DNA from: Prevotella sp.
GTDB taxonomy: Bacteria > Bacteroidota > Bacteroidia > Bacteroidales > Bacteroidaceae
Assembly: GCA_016286585.1 (NCBI GenBank)
Contig: JAEETC010000005.1
Span: 1 to 57,230, forward strand
DNA: 57,230 nucleotides
Direction of reading: 5' to 3'
Shown: in pieces, positions 33,598 through 41,060 of the stretch
Numbering within the stretch: position 1 is the first letter of the stretch
Layout: each line of letters begins with the position of its first letter
Notes under the pieces: generated by a model
The model's input: only the letters and a program-made list of their open reading frames with translations
Database searches by the model: none
What the model was told of the DNA's origin: nothing
Program-made: the position numbers and the translations under genes

Positions 33598-34668
33598 TTA
33601 TAAGCAAAAGCGAATGATCCATTCCTTGAAGAAAGGGTCTTCAATTTCATAGTCGTTCACCCGTATTACATAACCGACTTTCATCAGTCGCTTGATACCG
33701 CTAAATGATGTGCTGGTGGCTACTTGGCGATTTTGCAAGGGATTGACGCCTTTGCTCAAACTCATCATGATAGAGCGGTCTGTGCGATTGAAGTTCAACC
33801 ATAGGCGTTCAAAATCCAAATCGTGCGTCCGTACTATCTTGCTGATAGCTTCACAGACAACTCCATCAACAAGATTGTCGTAGGAGACCATTTCCCATAC
33901 TTGGGCAGACAACTGCTGAGTATAGTATGGATGGAGATTGGTAAAGGTAAGTATTTCATCAACTATACTGTCCAGCTTGGTTTGCTCTTTTATCGGCAAA
34001 CGAGCTGAAACATACAGCCTGAAATCATCGTATGGGATCTTAGTAAGGCGCATCAGTTTTCCGAAATGATAGAAAGGTGACTTCTTGCGTTCAAATATCT
34101 CTGTCATCATCGACTCCTGACTGCCTAATAGAATATAATTCAAATTCTGTTGGGTCTGCATAATGGAGCGCAGCTGCTTGTCCAAACCCTTACGAATGTT
34201 CAGGATTTCCTGAAACTCATCGAACACGACAATCAACTTCTTTTCTTTTGTACTCACCTTTTCTATCAAACCCATCGCATCTTCCAAAAGCACTATGCTG
34301 TTCACAACAGGTTGGAATGAAACGTCAATGCTATTTGTAACGGGGTTAGAAGAAACGGTAGGTATAAACCTGAAATGGGTCATCAGGTGCTTGATTCTCT
34401 CCATGGGGTATAGTCGGAACAATTCTCGCAACAACTTGGAGGCAAAATCCTCGACACTCAGCATATTCTGCATGTTGAGAGAGATGCAAGGGCGTCCAGA
34501 CTCCTTCACAGCCTTAGCAACAAGGCTTGACTTCCCAAATCGTCGAGGACTAATAAGTATCAAATGGTTCTGACTGTTCAAAGACATCAGAACTTGCTTC
34601 AACTCATTGATTCTGTCAGTAAAAAACTCATTATCAACTAGTACACCAAACTTAAAAGGATTCTCCAT
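33598..34668 (-). CDS. Archaeal-type ATPase (ATPase_2/AAA family)
   Basis: A 356-residue P-loop protein. Walker A SPRRFGKSSL (about residue 40), Walker B IVVFDEFQEI, sensor region YILLGSQESMMTEIF, then a C-terminal winged-helix-like part (SMMMSLSKGVNPLQNRQVATSTSFSGIKRLMKVGYVIR). This family lacks known substrates; members are common in Bacteroidetes accessory DNA. The start ATG is at 34668, with a consensus promoter 20-50 bases upstream. Its frame continues after the stop for 23 more codons (see 33526-33597). It lies opposite to its neighbours. Confidence 0.85.
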   Translation of the reverse strand: MENPFKFGVLVDNEFFTDRINELKQVLMSLNSQNHLILISPRRFGKSSLVAKAVKESGRPCISLNMQNMLSVEDFASKLLRELFRLYPMERIKHLMTHFRFIPTVSSNPVTNSIDVSFQPVVNSIVLLEDAMGLIEKVSTKEKKLIVVFDEFQEILNIRKGLDKQLRSIMQTQQNLNYILLGSQESMMTEIFERKKSPFYHFGKLMRLTKIPYDDFRLYVSARLPIKEQTKLDSIVDEILTFTNLHPYYTQQLSAQVWEMVSYDNLVDGVVCEAISKIVRTHDLDFERLWLNFNRTDRSIMMSLSKGVNPLQNRQVATSTSFSGIKRLMKVGYVIRVNDYEIEDPFFKEWIIRFCL

Positions 34669-34686
34669 ATCTTGCTATTTTTTCGG

Positions 34687-34718
34687 CAAAGATACAACAT
34701 TCTTTTGATACAAGCAAA
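34687..34718 (-). promoter_or_regulatory. Promoter of the archaeal-type ATPase gene
   Basis: On the minus strand TTTG (34718-34715), 20 bases, TATCTTTG (34694-34687); start codon 19 bases downstream. Confidence 0.85.
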
Positions 34719-34871
34719 TAAATAAAAGACTTTATGCGAAAAAATTCGCAACGAAGAATTTCGCAATGAAGATGTGCCCAAATAGATCAAGAAACACATG
34801 GTGCCAGGAACGATGTTTTCGTCGATATACAAGACATGGGTAACGAATTGATCGCAACGTCTTCCGATGGC

Positions 34872-34895
34872 CTTTCCTAGTTTAAGCGAAGGTAA
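34872..34895. repeat. Degenerate direct repeat, copy A
   Basis: CTTTCCTAGTTTAAGCGAAG then GTAA; 21 of 24 bases match copy B at 35999-36022. On the minus strand the copies read LPSLKLGK and LPPLKPGK in frame. They flank the DUF4143 fragment and the small secreted protein. Confidence 0.55.
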
Positions 34896-35010
34896 ATATG
34901 GAAGAGTATTTAAAAGCAAAGAGTGACTGTAAATTGGCGGAATAATATTATTATTATTTCGGATATTTGCAGAAATTCTGAAGTTCCGCTTCAGATTTTC
35001 TGCATTTTTC

Positions 35011-35592
35011 TTGCGCAGTAACTGCACTAACATCGCTCAGGATTGTGGTGTGTCAGCCAAAACGGTGAAAGAGTATTTTGCTATTCTTGAAGAAACGATG
35101 CTGGGCTTCTATCTGCCTGCTTACACTAAGGTAGTGAAGCGTAAACTTATTCAATCACCTAAGTTCTATTATTTCGATGTCGCAATCCCTAATCATCTGT
35201 TGCATCGCAGAATACTCCAGCCTGGTACTGACATATATGGGCATGCACTAGAACATTTTGTTGTGCAGGAGTTGAGGGCTTTCGTCTCTTATACATTTGG
35301 CGAGGATAAAACCATGAGTTATTGGCGTACCCTCGATAATAAATATGAGGTAGATGTTTTGATATGCGACGCTCTTACTAATAATGTAGAAATTGCTATT
35401 GAGGTTAAATCTTCTGAGCGTGTAGTTTCGAGTGATACCAAAGGACTAAAAGCCTTCAGTGAGGAACATCCTGATACTAAACTGATCATGCTGTCAATGG
35501 AGGAAAGACCAAGAATGCTGAATGGAATTGAGATATGGCCTGTAGAACAATTTCTTCCTCGACTTTGGGCAAGGAAAGTTTTAATCAAATGA
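35011..35592 (+). pseudogene. 5'-truncated AAA/DUF4143 ATPase (C-terminal half only)
   Basis: A 193-codon frame (TTG-type start at 35011 is unlikely to be used) that matches only the C-terminal half of the AAA_14-DUF4143 family: NCTNIAQDCGVSAKTVKEYF, LEETMLGFYLPAYTKV, FYYFDVAIPNHLLHRR, ALEHFVVQELRAF, VDVLICDALTN and EIAIEVKSSERV. The P-loop half, which should precede it by about 200 residues, is absent; the upstream bases are unrelated and run into a stop at 34930. The PD-(D/E)XK-like C-terminal motif (VDVL...EIAIEVKSS) is intact. It looks like the remains of a deletion. Confidence 0.8.
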
Positions 35593-35960
35593 GAAAGTGG
35601 TTGATCATCTTGATGACATTATTGGCGATGAGTGTTCAGGCCCAGCGCCAGCAGATCTCGTATGTTGAAGAAACAAAGAACTGGTATTACGTCTACGATG
35701 AGGCGGGCAAGAAGATTGGCGGTCTTTCGCGCAGCAGCGTGGGGGATCTGAAAGGCTGGGGCAGCGACTTCTTTGTGGCGAAGTACTACTCTTACTATCG
35801 CATCTACGACGCTAAAGGCAAAGTGCTGAAAGCCATGAATGTCTCGGATGTTGGTGAGATTGTCGGCGTATCGGGCAACATCATCACCAGCCGCAAAGGC
35901 AGTTGGATATTTGTATGGGACAAGAATGGCAAAAAGATTAGTTCAAGGTCAGCGAACTGA
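35589..35960 (+). CDS. Small secreted WG/beta-propeller-like protein
   Basis: A 123-residue protein from ATG 35589, overlapping the stop of the DUF4143 fragment (ATGA). Signal peptide MRKWLIILMTLLAMSVQAQ. The mature part contains two or three repeats like NWYYVYDEAGKKIGGLS, YYRIYDAKGKVL and SWIFVWDKNGKKIS, a WG-repeat-like motif (YD-x-x-GK). It ends soon after the last repeat (SSRSAN) and may be shortened. G+C is higher than in the neighbouring island genes. Confidence 0.65.
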   Translation: MRKWLIILMTLLAMSVQAQRQQISYVEETKNWYYVYDEAGKKIGGLSRSSVGDLKGWGSDFFVAKYYSYYRIYDAKGKVLKAMNVSDVGEIVGVSGNIITSRKGSWIFVWDKNGKKISSRSAN

Positions 35961-35998
35961 ATTTAAAAATGAAAGGTTATCACGTTTGAACGACAACG

Positions 35999-36022
35999 CT
36001 TTCCTGGTTTAAGTGGAGGTAA
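35999..36022. repeat. Degenerate direct repeat, copy B
   Basis: CTTTCCTGGTTTAAGTGGAG then GTAA; 21 of 24 bases match copy A at 34872-34895. Together the copies bracket 1.1 kb. Confidence 0.55.
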
Positions 36023-36160
36023 TGGCAGTTTGGATTCTAGCGCTAATTTCGATTCAGCCAGTAATTTATAATCCACAGGCCATCAGTCAAAGGCGAATTC
36101 TACGGTGATGAGGTCAAGTTTACTGTTGACTAATTATTAGCATCGCATCAACAACATCGT

Positions 36161-36191
36161 AGGTGGAGAGAACAAAGGAGTCTCTCCACCT
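36161..36191. terminator. Terminator hairpin between convergent genes
   Basis: Perfect 11-bp stem AGGTGGAGAGA (36161-36171) with TCTCTCCACCT (36181-36191), 9-base loop. It lies just beyond the stop of the minus-strand ATPase gene and can serve both directions. The preceding 200 bases hold no gene. Confidence 0.7.
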
Positions 36192-36198
36192 GCCTTAT

Positions 36199-37575
36199 TT
36201 ACACTAGTTTAATCTCTGGAATGACAAGATCAGTATCACTCGCGGTCTTGTCGGACTGGTAGAACATGCAATAGTAAATAGGCAAATAGGTAATACCATC
36301 TCTAACATAGACTTCACGTTCATTGCTTAGAACCACAGCATGATGGATGTTATAGTCTGGAGTCTCAAGGAAATTGTCAAGTGCACTATGTACAGTATAG
36401 TCCTTGCCCGACTTCACTTCAATAGGGAGTATTGTCAGGTTGGTGTAGTCATCTACAAGGAAATCGACCTCTCCTTTTTGCTTATTGTCATAATAGTGAA
36501 GTGGAAAGCCGTGCGCATGTAACTCCTGTGCAACAACGGTTTCATAAACAGCTCCGAGATTCACGCTTCGTTCATCCCTCAGAACAGCATTGATATTTGT
36601 GCCATAAAGGAGGAAAGTCAGCAGCCCCACGTCATTCATGTAGAGCTTGAGGAGGTTCTTGTTTTCCGACTCCAATAGCGGAAACCTTGGATTGCTGATG
36701 GCCTGAACGGCAAGCGCGATTCCGGAATTGGTAAGATATTCAAACTCGTCAGCATAGTCGCTGAATTGCTTGTGACCAGCCGTGTCCTCAATCCTCTTCA
36801 CAACGACCCGTTTTTTCTTGTTCTCCATATTTGAGGGAATGAGGTCGTAAATTTTCCTGATGACAAGTTTCTTTTCAGCATCATACTGCGAAGCATCAAC
36901 CCTATATAGTGCATGAATGTCGCGCTGTACCTTCCTTACCTGTGCAATATTCCTGTTCTCCAGGAATTTGTTGATGGCCTCAGGAAGTCCGCCAACAAGA
37001 AGGTAAATCTTGAATTGCTGCAGCATATAGTTGTGGAGTGACTCGTTCAGCGATTCTCCTTTCAGGAACTTGTCCCTGATAGCGTCTATCGTTTCCTGCG
37101 CGCACCCCATGGCCAGCAGGAACTCCTCGAAATCTAGCGGGTACATCTCTTCTATGGAAATGCTACCGATAGGAACAGATGCGGTCTCTGACAATGCTAC
37201 GCCCAACTCTGACCCACTTGCTATATATGTATATTTGGCCTCCTGGTTCAGAAACTTCAGCATGGTCATCAGATGGGGATAACTCTGTATCTCATCTAAG
37301 AACACCAGCGTTTCTTCCTTTCGTCCCAGACGGTTACCAGCAATAGCTCCTAACTGCAGGTAGAAATCGTCGGTTGTCCTGACTGTAGCGAAGATGCCGG
37401 CACCCTCTTTATCCGCCTTCAGATTGATTTCAACGTAGTTCTTGAACGTTTTCTTGCCTACGTAACGTATAAGATACGACTTTCCAATCTGCCTGGCTCC
37501 ATTTACCAGCATAATCTTTTGTGGTTCCTTTTGTAGAAACTCTTCTATCCGACTTGTGAACTTCCTGTAAAGCAT
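36199..37575 (-). CDS. AAA_14/DUF4143 ATP-binding protein (complete)
   Basis: A 458-residue protein from ATG 37575 (MLYRKFTSRIEEFL); a longer GTG/TTG frame would cross the promoter. N-terminal AAA part with Walker A NGARQIGKSYLIRYVG, Walker B LVFLDEIQSYP, and SGSELGVAL. C-terminal DUF4143 with EEMYPLDFEEFLLAMG, LLVGGLPEAI, LYMNDVGLL and the nuclease-fold-like GEVDFLVDDY...LPIEVKSGKDYT. Members are widespread orphan ATPases, sometimes linked to mobile or defence regions; function unknown. It has a good promoter. The truncated relative at 35011 is a different subfamily member. Confidence 0.9.
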   Translation of the reverse strand: MLYRKFTSRIEEFLQKEPQKIMLVNGARQIGKSYLIRYVGKKTFKNYVEINLKADKEGAGIFATVRTTDDFYLQLGAIAGNRLGRKEETLVFLDEIQSYPHLMTMLKFLNQEAKYTYIASGSELGVALSETASVPIGSISIEEMYPLDFEEFLLAMGCAQETIDAIRDKFLKGESLNESLHNYMLQQFKIYLLVGGLPEAINKFLENRNIAQVRKVQRDIHALYRVDASQYDAEKKLVIRKIYDLIPSNMENKKKRVVVKRIEDTAGHKQFSDYADEFEYLTNSGIALAVQAISNPRFPLLESENKNLLKLYMNDVGLLTFLLYGTNINAVLRDERSVNLGAVYETVVAQELHAHGFPLHYYDNKQKGEVDFLVDDYTNLTILPIEVKSGKDYTVHSALDNFLETPDYNIHHAVVLSNEREVYVRDGITYLPIYYCMFYQSDKTASDTDLVIPEIKLV

Positions 37576-37598
37576 AACTATATTTAGTAATTTGGCTG

Positions 37599-37630
37599 CA
37601 AATATACGATTTTTACTGTAATTTTGCAAA
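37599..37630 (-). promoter_or_regulatory. Promoter of the AAA_14/DUF4143 gene
   Basis: Minus strand TTTG (37630-37627), 20 bases, TATATTTG (37606-37599); start codon 23 bases downstream. Confidence 0.85.
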
Positions 37631-37762
37631 TAAATCGGGATTTTTTCTTTATTTTATATGCCACTTTCGGGATTTTTTCCTTCAAATGGGATGTAATATT
37701 GGGGACTTTTTCATTTTTATTTTATATATAAGCATTATCTTTGCAGGAAAAAGTGAGAAAAT

Positions 37763-37828
37763 ATGATTGACAATCCCTTTTGTTACAAATGGCTATGCTG
37801 GGCCGGAGTATTTCAAAGGATGAGTTAA
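37763..37828 (+). CDS. Possible 21-residue peptide gene
   Basis: ATG at 37763 to TAA at 37828, encoding a peptide that starts MIDNPFCYKWLCWAGVF, 20 bases behind the plus-strand -7 box at 37736-37743. It is rich in aromatic and Cys residues. No homologue is known to me. Only the promoter spacing supports it. Confidence 0.25.
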   Translation: MIDNPFCYKWLCWAGVFQRMS

Positions 37829-37832
37829 AAAT

Positions 37833-37869
37833 GCTGTCCAGTCATTGCGACAACGAACGACTGGACAGC
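37833..37869 (-). terminator. Terminator of the cydAB operon
   Basis: Perfect 11-bp stem GCTGTCCAGTC (37833-37843) with GACTGGACAGC (37859-37869). On the minus strand it is followed by a U-rich stretch (ATTTTTAAC), and it lies 28 bases past the cydB stop. Confidence 0.85.
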
Positions 37870-37897
37870 AGCGAACAGAGGAAAATAGGATTCAGAT

Positions 37898-39043
37898 TTA
37901 GTAGGCGTGATCGGTCTTAATCTCCTCCTTCGTCAGTTTCTTACTGTCGATGGCACGCCAGGCGTAGACGATATAGGCCAGCACGAAGGGTACGAGCAAC
38001 GAGACGTAGAACATCGTGGTGAGCGTGAACTCACTGGAGCAGGAGTTCTGGATGGTCAGCGACGACTGGAGGTCGGCGGTAGAGGGATAGTAGGCCGTGT
38101 GGTTCCATGCTGAGCAGAGTAGTAAGGCGAGGACTGTCAGCACGGTGCCGATGCCTGCTGGCCAGATGCCGCCCACGTAGCCCTTAGAAAGGATGGTCTT
38201 GCCGATGCCCCAAAGAACAAGCACTACACCTATTAACAATATAATAAGGAGATACCACATGTCGAGGAAGTTCGTCAGATATTTATACGGTTCCATATAG
38301 ATGAATCCCTCGTCGTTGTAGGCATACCCGTCTTTCAGCAGGAGATGAACAAGATAGGCTACAAAGAGTACAAGGAAAGGCACGGCGGCTCCGATGAGAC
38401 GTACGCTGCCACGGGAACGGATTTCTTCGTCGGCAACATTGTTCATTACATAGAGGATGCCCAGCACGCGGGCCAGGAAGACAACGGCAAAGCCGAACAC
38501 AAGCACCCATGGATTTAGCAGGGCGTCAAGACCGTGAGAGGCATTGGCCCATCGGCTGATGATGGGTGTGATGGCTGAGGCATCGATGAGGTTGTCCTTG
38601 GCGATGATGAAGTTAGACCCCTCGAAGAAGGTGGCCACAGCTCCTCCCAGAAGCAATGGACCTACGATACCGTTGAGCGTCAGGAAGAACTGGAATGTCT
38701 TCGGTCCGAGGATGTTTCCGATCTTATTCTGGAACTCATAGCTCACGGCCTGGAGCACGAACGTGAAGAGGATGATCATCCAGAGCCAGTAAGCTCCGCC
38801 GAAGCTCGTGGAATAGAATAGGGGGAAGGAGGCGAAGAACGCTCCTCCGAAGGTGACGAGGGTGGTGAACGTAAACTCCCACTTACGGCCTGTGGAGTTG
38901 TAGACGAGTCGTCGACCCTCTTCGGTATAGCCAAGGCTGCGGGCTACGGAGTTGGCTCCCTGCACAAAGAGCAAAAATACCAATAATGCTCCTAAAAGCG
39001 ATACAATGAAGCACCAATAGTGCTGTAAGAATTCGTATGACAT
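37898..39043 (-). CDS. cydB: Cytochrome bd oxidase subunit II
   Basis: A 381-residue inner-membrane protein with nine hydrophobic helices, starting LQHYWCFIVSLLGALLVFLLFVQGANSV. In the first half SFGGAYWLWMIILFTFVLQAVSYEFQNKIGN is typical of the CydB quinol oxidase family (Bacteroidetes subtype). With CydA it forms the high-affinity terminal oxidase that lets strict anaerobes scavenge oxygen. ATG at 39043; 41 bases separate it from the cydA stop. Last gene of the operon. Confidence 0.92.
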   Translation of the reverse strand: MSYEFLQHYWCFIVSLLGALLVFLLFVQGANSVARSLGYTEEGRRLVYNSTGRKWEFTFTTLVTFGGAFFASFPLFYSTSFGGAYWLWMIILFTFVLQAVSYEFQNKIGNILGPKTFQFFLTLNGIVGPLLLGGAVATFFEGSNFIIAKDNLIDASAITPIISRWANASHGLDALLNPWVLVFGFAVVFLARVLGILYVMNNVADEEIRSRGSVRLIGAAVPFLVLFVAYLVHLLLKDGYAYNDEGFIYMEPYKYLTNFLDMWYLLIILLIGVVLVLWGIGKTILSKGYVGGIWPAGIGTVLTVLALLLCSAWNHTAYYPSTADLQSSLTIQNSCSSEFTLTTMFYVSLLVPFVLAYIVYAWRAIDSKKLTKEEIKTDHAY

Positions 39044-39084
39044 ATAAATCTATTTTTATTTTGACATAAGAACATAAGGACATA

Positions 39085-40683
39085 TTATTCAGCAGTGGCA
39101 GAAGGACCTTTGGCGATCTGTTTCAGGAGGATGCTGATCTCTACTGCGAGCATCGTAGAGAAGAGAATCAGGAAGAGGAAGAATGTGAGGGCGACGCTGC
39201 CTGAATGGAGGTCGGAAACTGCTGCCCATGTAGGTAGCATGTCCTGAATGGTCCACGGCTGACGACCAAACTCTGCAACGAGCCAGCCGCTTTCAGAGCC
39301 AATATAACCTAACGGGATGAGGGCGATGGCAACCCAATAGTGCCAGGCGGGCAGGCTCTCGATGGAGCGTTTCTGCCAGAGCCCCTTGGGGAACTTATAT
39401 GCAGCAGCGAGTACGATGGCAAAGAAGAGGATGAACAGACAGCCCAATCCCACCATGATACGGAAGGCCCAGAAGTTGACGGGGATGAAGGGCACAATGT
39501 CATTCTTGTCTTTGATATAGCCATAGCCGAAGTAGGGCATGTTCTCCTTGAGGACAGACAATTGGGAGGCCGCAGTCGTACCGTCGTCGCTTGAGTTGAA
39601 TTTCGCCTGACGATAGGCAGAGAGAGCGGCGATGGCCTTCTTGCCGCGCTCGATTTTTTCGTCGATGGAAGGCTCCACCTTGCCATCTGGCGTTGTGTAG
39701 CCGTTGAGGATGTCGTTGATGCCAGGCACGAAGCCGTGGATATCGTTGGTCGCCATGAACGATAGGGCGTAGGGCATTTCGATTTTCAATGGAGCAGACT
39801 CTTCATTGGCATAGTCGGGCTGTGTGAAGGGATTCACCCAGGCGATAGCAGTGAGTCCCACGTCGGTACCTCCGTTGTAGAGGGCCTCCATGGCTGCCAG
39901 TTTCATGGGCTGCACAGCGGCCACATCCTGAGCCGACTTATGACCTGTGGCTCCAGCGAGCAGGGCTGCGATAAGTCCCACCCAGGCGCCGATTTTTATA
40001 CTCTCGATGGCCAGTTTCGTGTTGCGTTTCTTCATCAGATACCAGCAGCAGACACCCACACAGAACACAGCACCGATAATCCAGGCAGAGGTGACGGTGT
40101 GGCAGAACTTGCCCACGGCAAAGGGCGAGAGGGCTACATCGGCAAATGAGACCATCTCGTTGCGCATCGTGTCAGGATTGAACTCACAGCCTACAGGATA
40201 CTGCATCCAGGCGTTGGCCACGAGGATCCACCAGGCAGAGATGGTCGCGCCGAGTCCCGTCAGCCAAGTGGAAGCAAGGTGGAAGCCTGGCGACACTTTC
40301 TTCCAGCCGAAAAACATAACGGCTACGAATGTGGACTCCATGAAGAAGGCCACGATACCCTCGACGGCCAGTGGCGCACCGAAGATGTCACCCACGAACC
40401 AGGAGTAGTTCGACCAGTTGGTGCCGAACTCAAACTCAAGGATGATGCCCGTGGCGACGCCCATGGCGAAGTTCACGCCAAAGAGTTTCTGCCAGAACTT
40501 CGCCGCCGTCTTCCAGAACTCATCCTTCGTGCGATAGTAGTACGTTTCCACGATACCCATGATGACTGCCAATCCCAGCGTCAGCGGGACGAACAGCCAG
40601 TGATAGATTGCCGTGAGGGCGAACTGCGCTCTCGACCAGTCGATGGTCCCGGCATCAATGTTTAGAAACAGATTTTGTAACAT
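39085..40683 (-). CDS. cydA: Cytochrome bd oxidase subunit I
   Basis: A 532-residue membrane protein carrying haems b558, b595 and d. Recognisable are SRAQFALTAIYHWLFVPLTLGLA (haem-ligand His), GIILEFEFGTNWSNYSWFVGDIFGAPLAVEG, ESTFVAVMFFGW, NAWMQYPVG and, near the C terminus, GWLVAEFGRQPWTIQDMLPT. An extended soluble quinol-binding region lies at about residues 290-400. The start ATG at 40683 gives MLQNLFLNIDAGTIDW. It follows the small DUF4492 gene by 32 bases and is driven from the promoter at 40958-40989. Confidence 0.96.
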   Translation of the reverse strand: MLQNLFLNIDAGTIDWSRAQFALTAIYHWLFVPLTLGLAVIMGIVETYYYRTKDEFWKTAAKFWQKLFGVNFAMGVATGIILEFEFGTNWSNYSWFVGDIFGAPLAVEGIVAFFMESTFVAVMFFGWKKVSPGFHLASTWLTGLGATISAWWILVANAWMQYPVGCEFNPDTMRNEMVSFADVALSPFAVGKFCHTVTSAWIIGAVFCVGVCCWYLMKKRNTKLAIESIKIGAWVGLIAALLAGATGHKSAQDVAAVQPMKLAAMEALYNGGTDVGLTAIAWVNPFTQPDYANEESAPLKIEMPYALSFMATNDIHGFVPGINDILNGYTTPDGKVEPSIDEKIERGKKAIAALSAYRQAKFNSSDDGTTAASQLSVLKENMPYFGYGYIKDKNDIVPFIPVNFWAFRIMVGLGCLFILFFAIVLAAAYKFPKGLWQKRSIESLPAWHYWVAIALIPLGYIGSESGWLVAEFGRQPWTIQDMLPTWAAVSDLHSGSVALTFFLFLILFSTMLAVEISILLKQIAKGPSATAE

Positions 40684-40692
40684 AACAGTAAT

Positions 40693-40713
40693 ATTTATGA
40701 TTTACGAATTGAC
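40693..40713. repeat. Degenerate 7-bp repeat before cydA
   Basis: Three weak units ATTTATG, ATTTACG, AATTGAC fill most of the 32-base gap between the DUF4492 and cydA genes. Similar in composition to the tract at 6107-6127. Confidence 0.35.
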
Positions 40714-40715
40714 TT

Positions 40716-40946
40716 TTATTGGGCACGGTCGGTGAGTTCGGTGGCTACAAAGTCTGCCTCGTCGCCGTTGGCATGTTGCTTCAGGAAGTTGGGGAAGAAG
40801 AATAGCTTCAGTACCACGAAGATGATAAAAAGCTTGATGAGAATGATGGCCCACAGTGTCTTGCCCAGACTCATGTGCCTGAACCCGTCGGCGTATAGGT
40901 CATACATCCGATAGAGAAAACTGTCCTTTCGCATAGGAGTAGTCAT
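40716..40946 (-). CDS. DUF4492 small membrane protein of the cyd operon
   Basis: A 76-residue protein from ATG 40946 (MTTPMRKDSF); a longer frame would run through the promoter. RMYDLYADGFRHMSLGKTLW followed by one membrane helix (AIILIKLFIIFVVLKLFFFP) is the DUF4492 pattern, a protein regularly found before cydA in Bacteroidetes. Small single-helix proteins such as CydX and CydH stabilise bd oxidases elsewhere; a similar role is plausible but inferred. Confidence 0.82.
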   Translation of the reverse strand: MTTPMRKDSFLYRMYDLYADGFRHMSLGKTLWAIILIKLFIIFVVLKLFFFPNFLKQHANGDEADFVATELTDRAQ

Positions 40947-40957
40947 ATTTAACTCGG

Positions 40958-40989
40958 CAAATATAGTTATTTTATTTGAAATGACCAAA
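40958..40989 (-). promoter_or_regulatory. Promoter of the cyd operon
   Basis: Minus strand TTTG (40989-40986), 20 bases, TATATTTG (40965-40958); start codon only 11 bases past the -7 box. A divergent promoter lies 16 bp away (41005-41035). Confidence 0.87.
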
Positions 40990-41004
40990 CATTTATTAAA
41001 TTTC

Positions 41005-41035
41005 TTTGTCGTTTCCATGGAAATGTGTACCTTTG
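41005..41035 (+). promoter_or_regulatory. Promoter of the coiled-coil/efflux operon
   Basis: TTTG 41005-41008, 19 bases, TACCTTTG 41028-41035; the ATG is 25 bases further. Back to back with the cyd promoter. Confidence 0.87.
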
Positions 41036-41060
41036 CACTCGATTTTTTATCGATAATGGA

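Larger units (their letters stand above)
34669..35010. other. Gene-free stretch with promoter and repeat remnants
   Basis: Holds the minus-strand promoter of the ATPase gene (34687-34718), a degenerate 15-bp direct repeat (about 34743-34772), and a short sequence (34872-34895) repeated at 35999-36022. A 131-codon minus-strand frame crosses it but has no coding character. It reads as a deletion or recombination scar ending at the truncated DUF4143 fragment. Confidence 0.5.
37576..37897. other. Gene-poor gap: two promoters, one tiny ORF, one terminator
   Basis: Contains the minus-strand promoter of the ATPase gene (37599-37630), a plus-strand -7 box TATCTTTG (37736-37743) without a good -33, a 21-codon ORF at 37763-37828, and the terminator of the cyd operon (37833-37869). 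T-rich between 37620 and 37730, with a roughly repeated CGGGATTTTTTC motif (about 37637 and 37668). Confidence 0.6.

Noticed and set aside
34638..35033. 131-codon minus-strand frame between the ATPase gene and the DUF4143 fragment
   Set aside because: It overlaps the ATPase promoter and start and ends in scar-like sequence, with no similarity I recognise.
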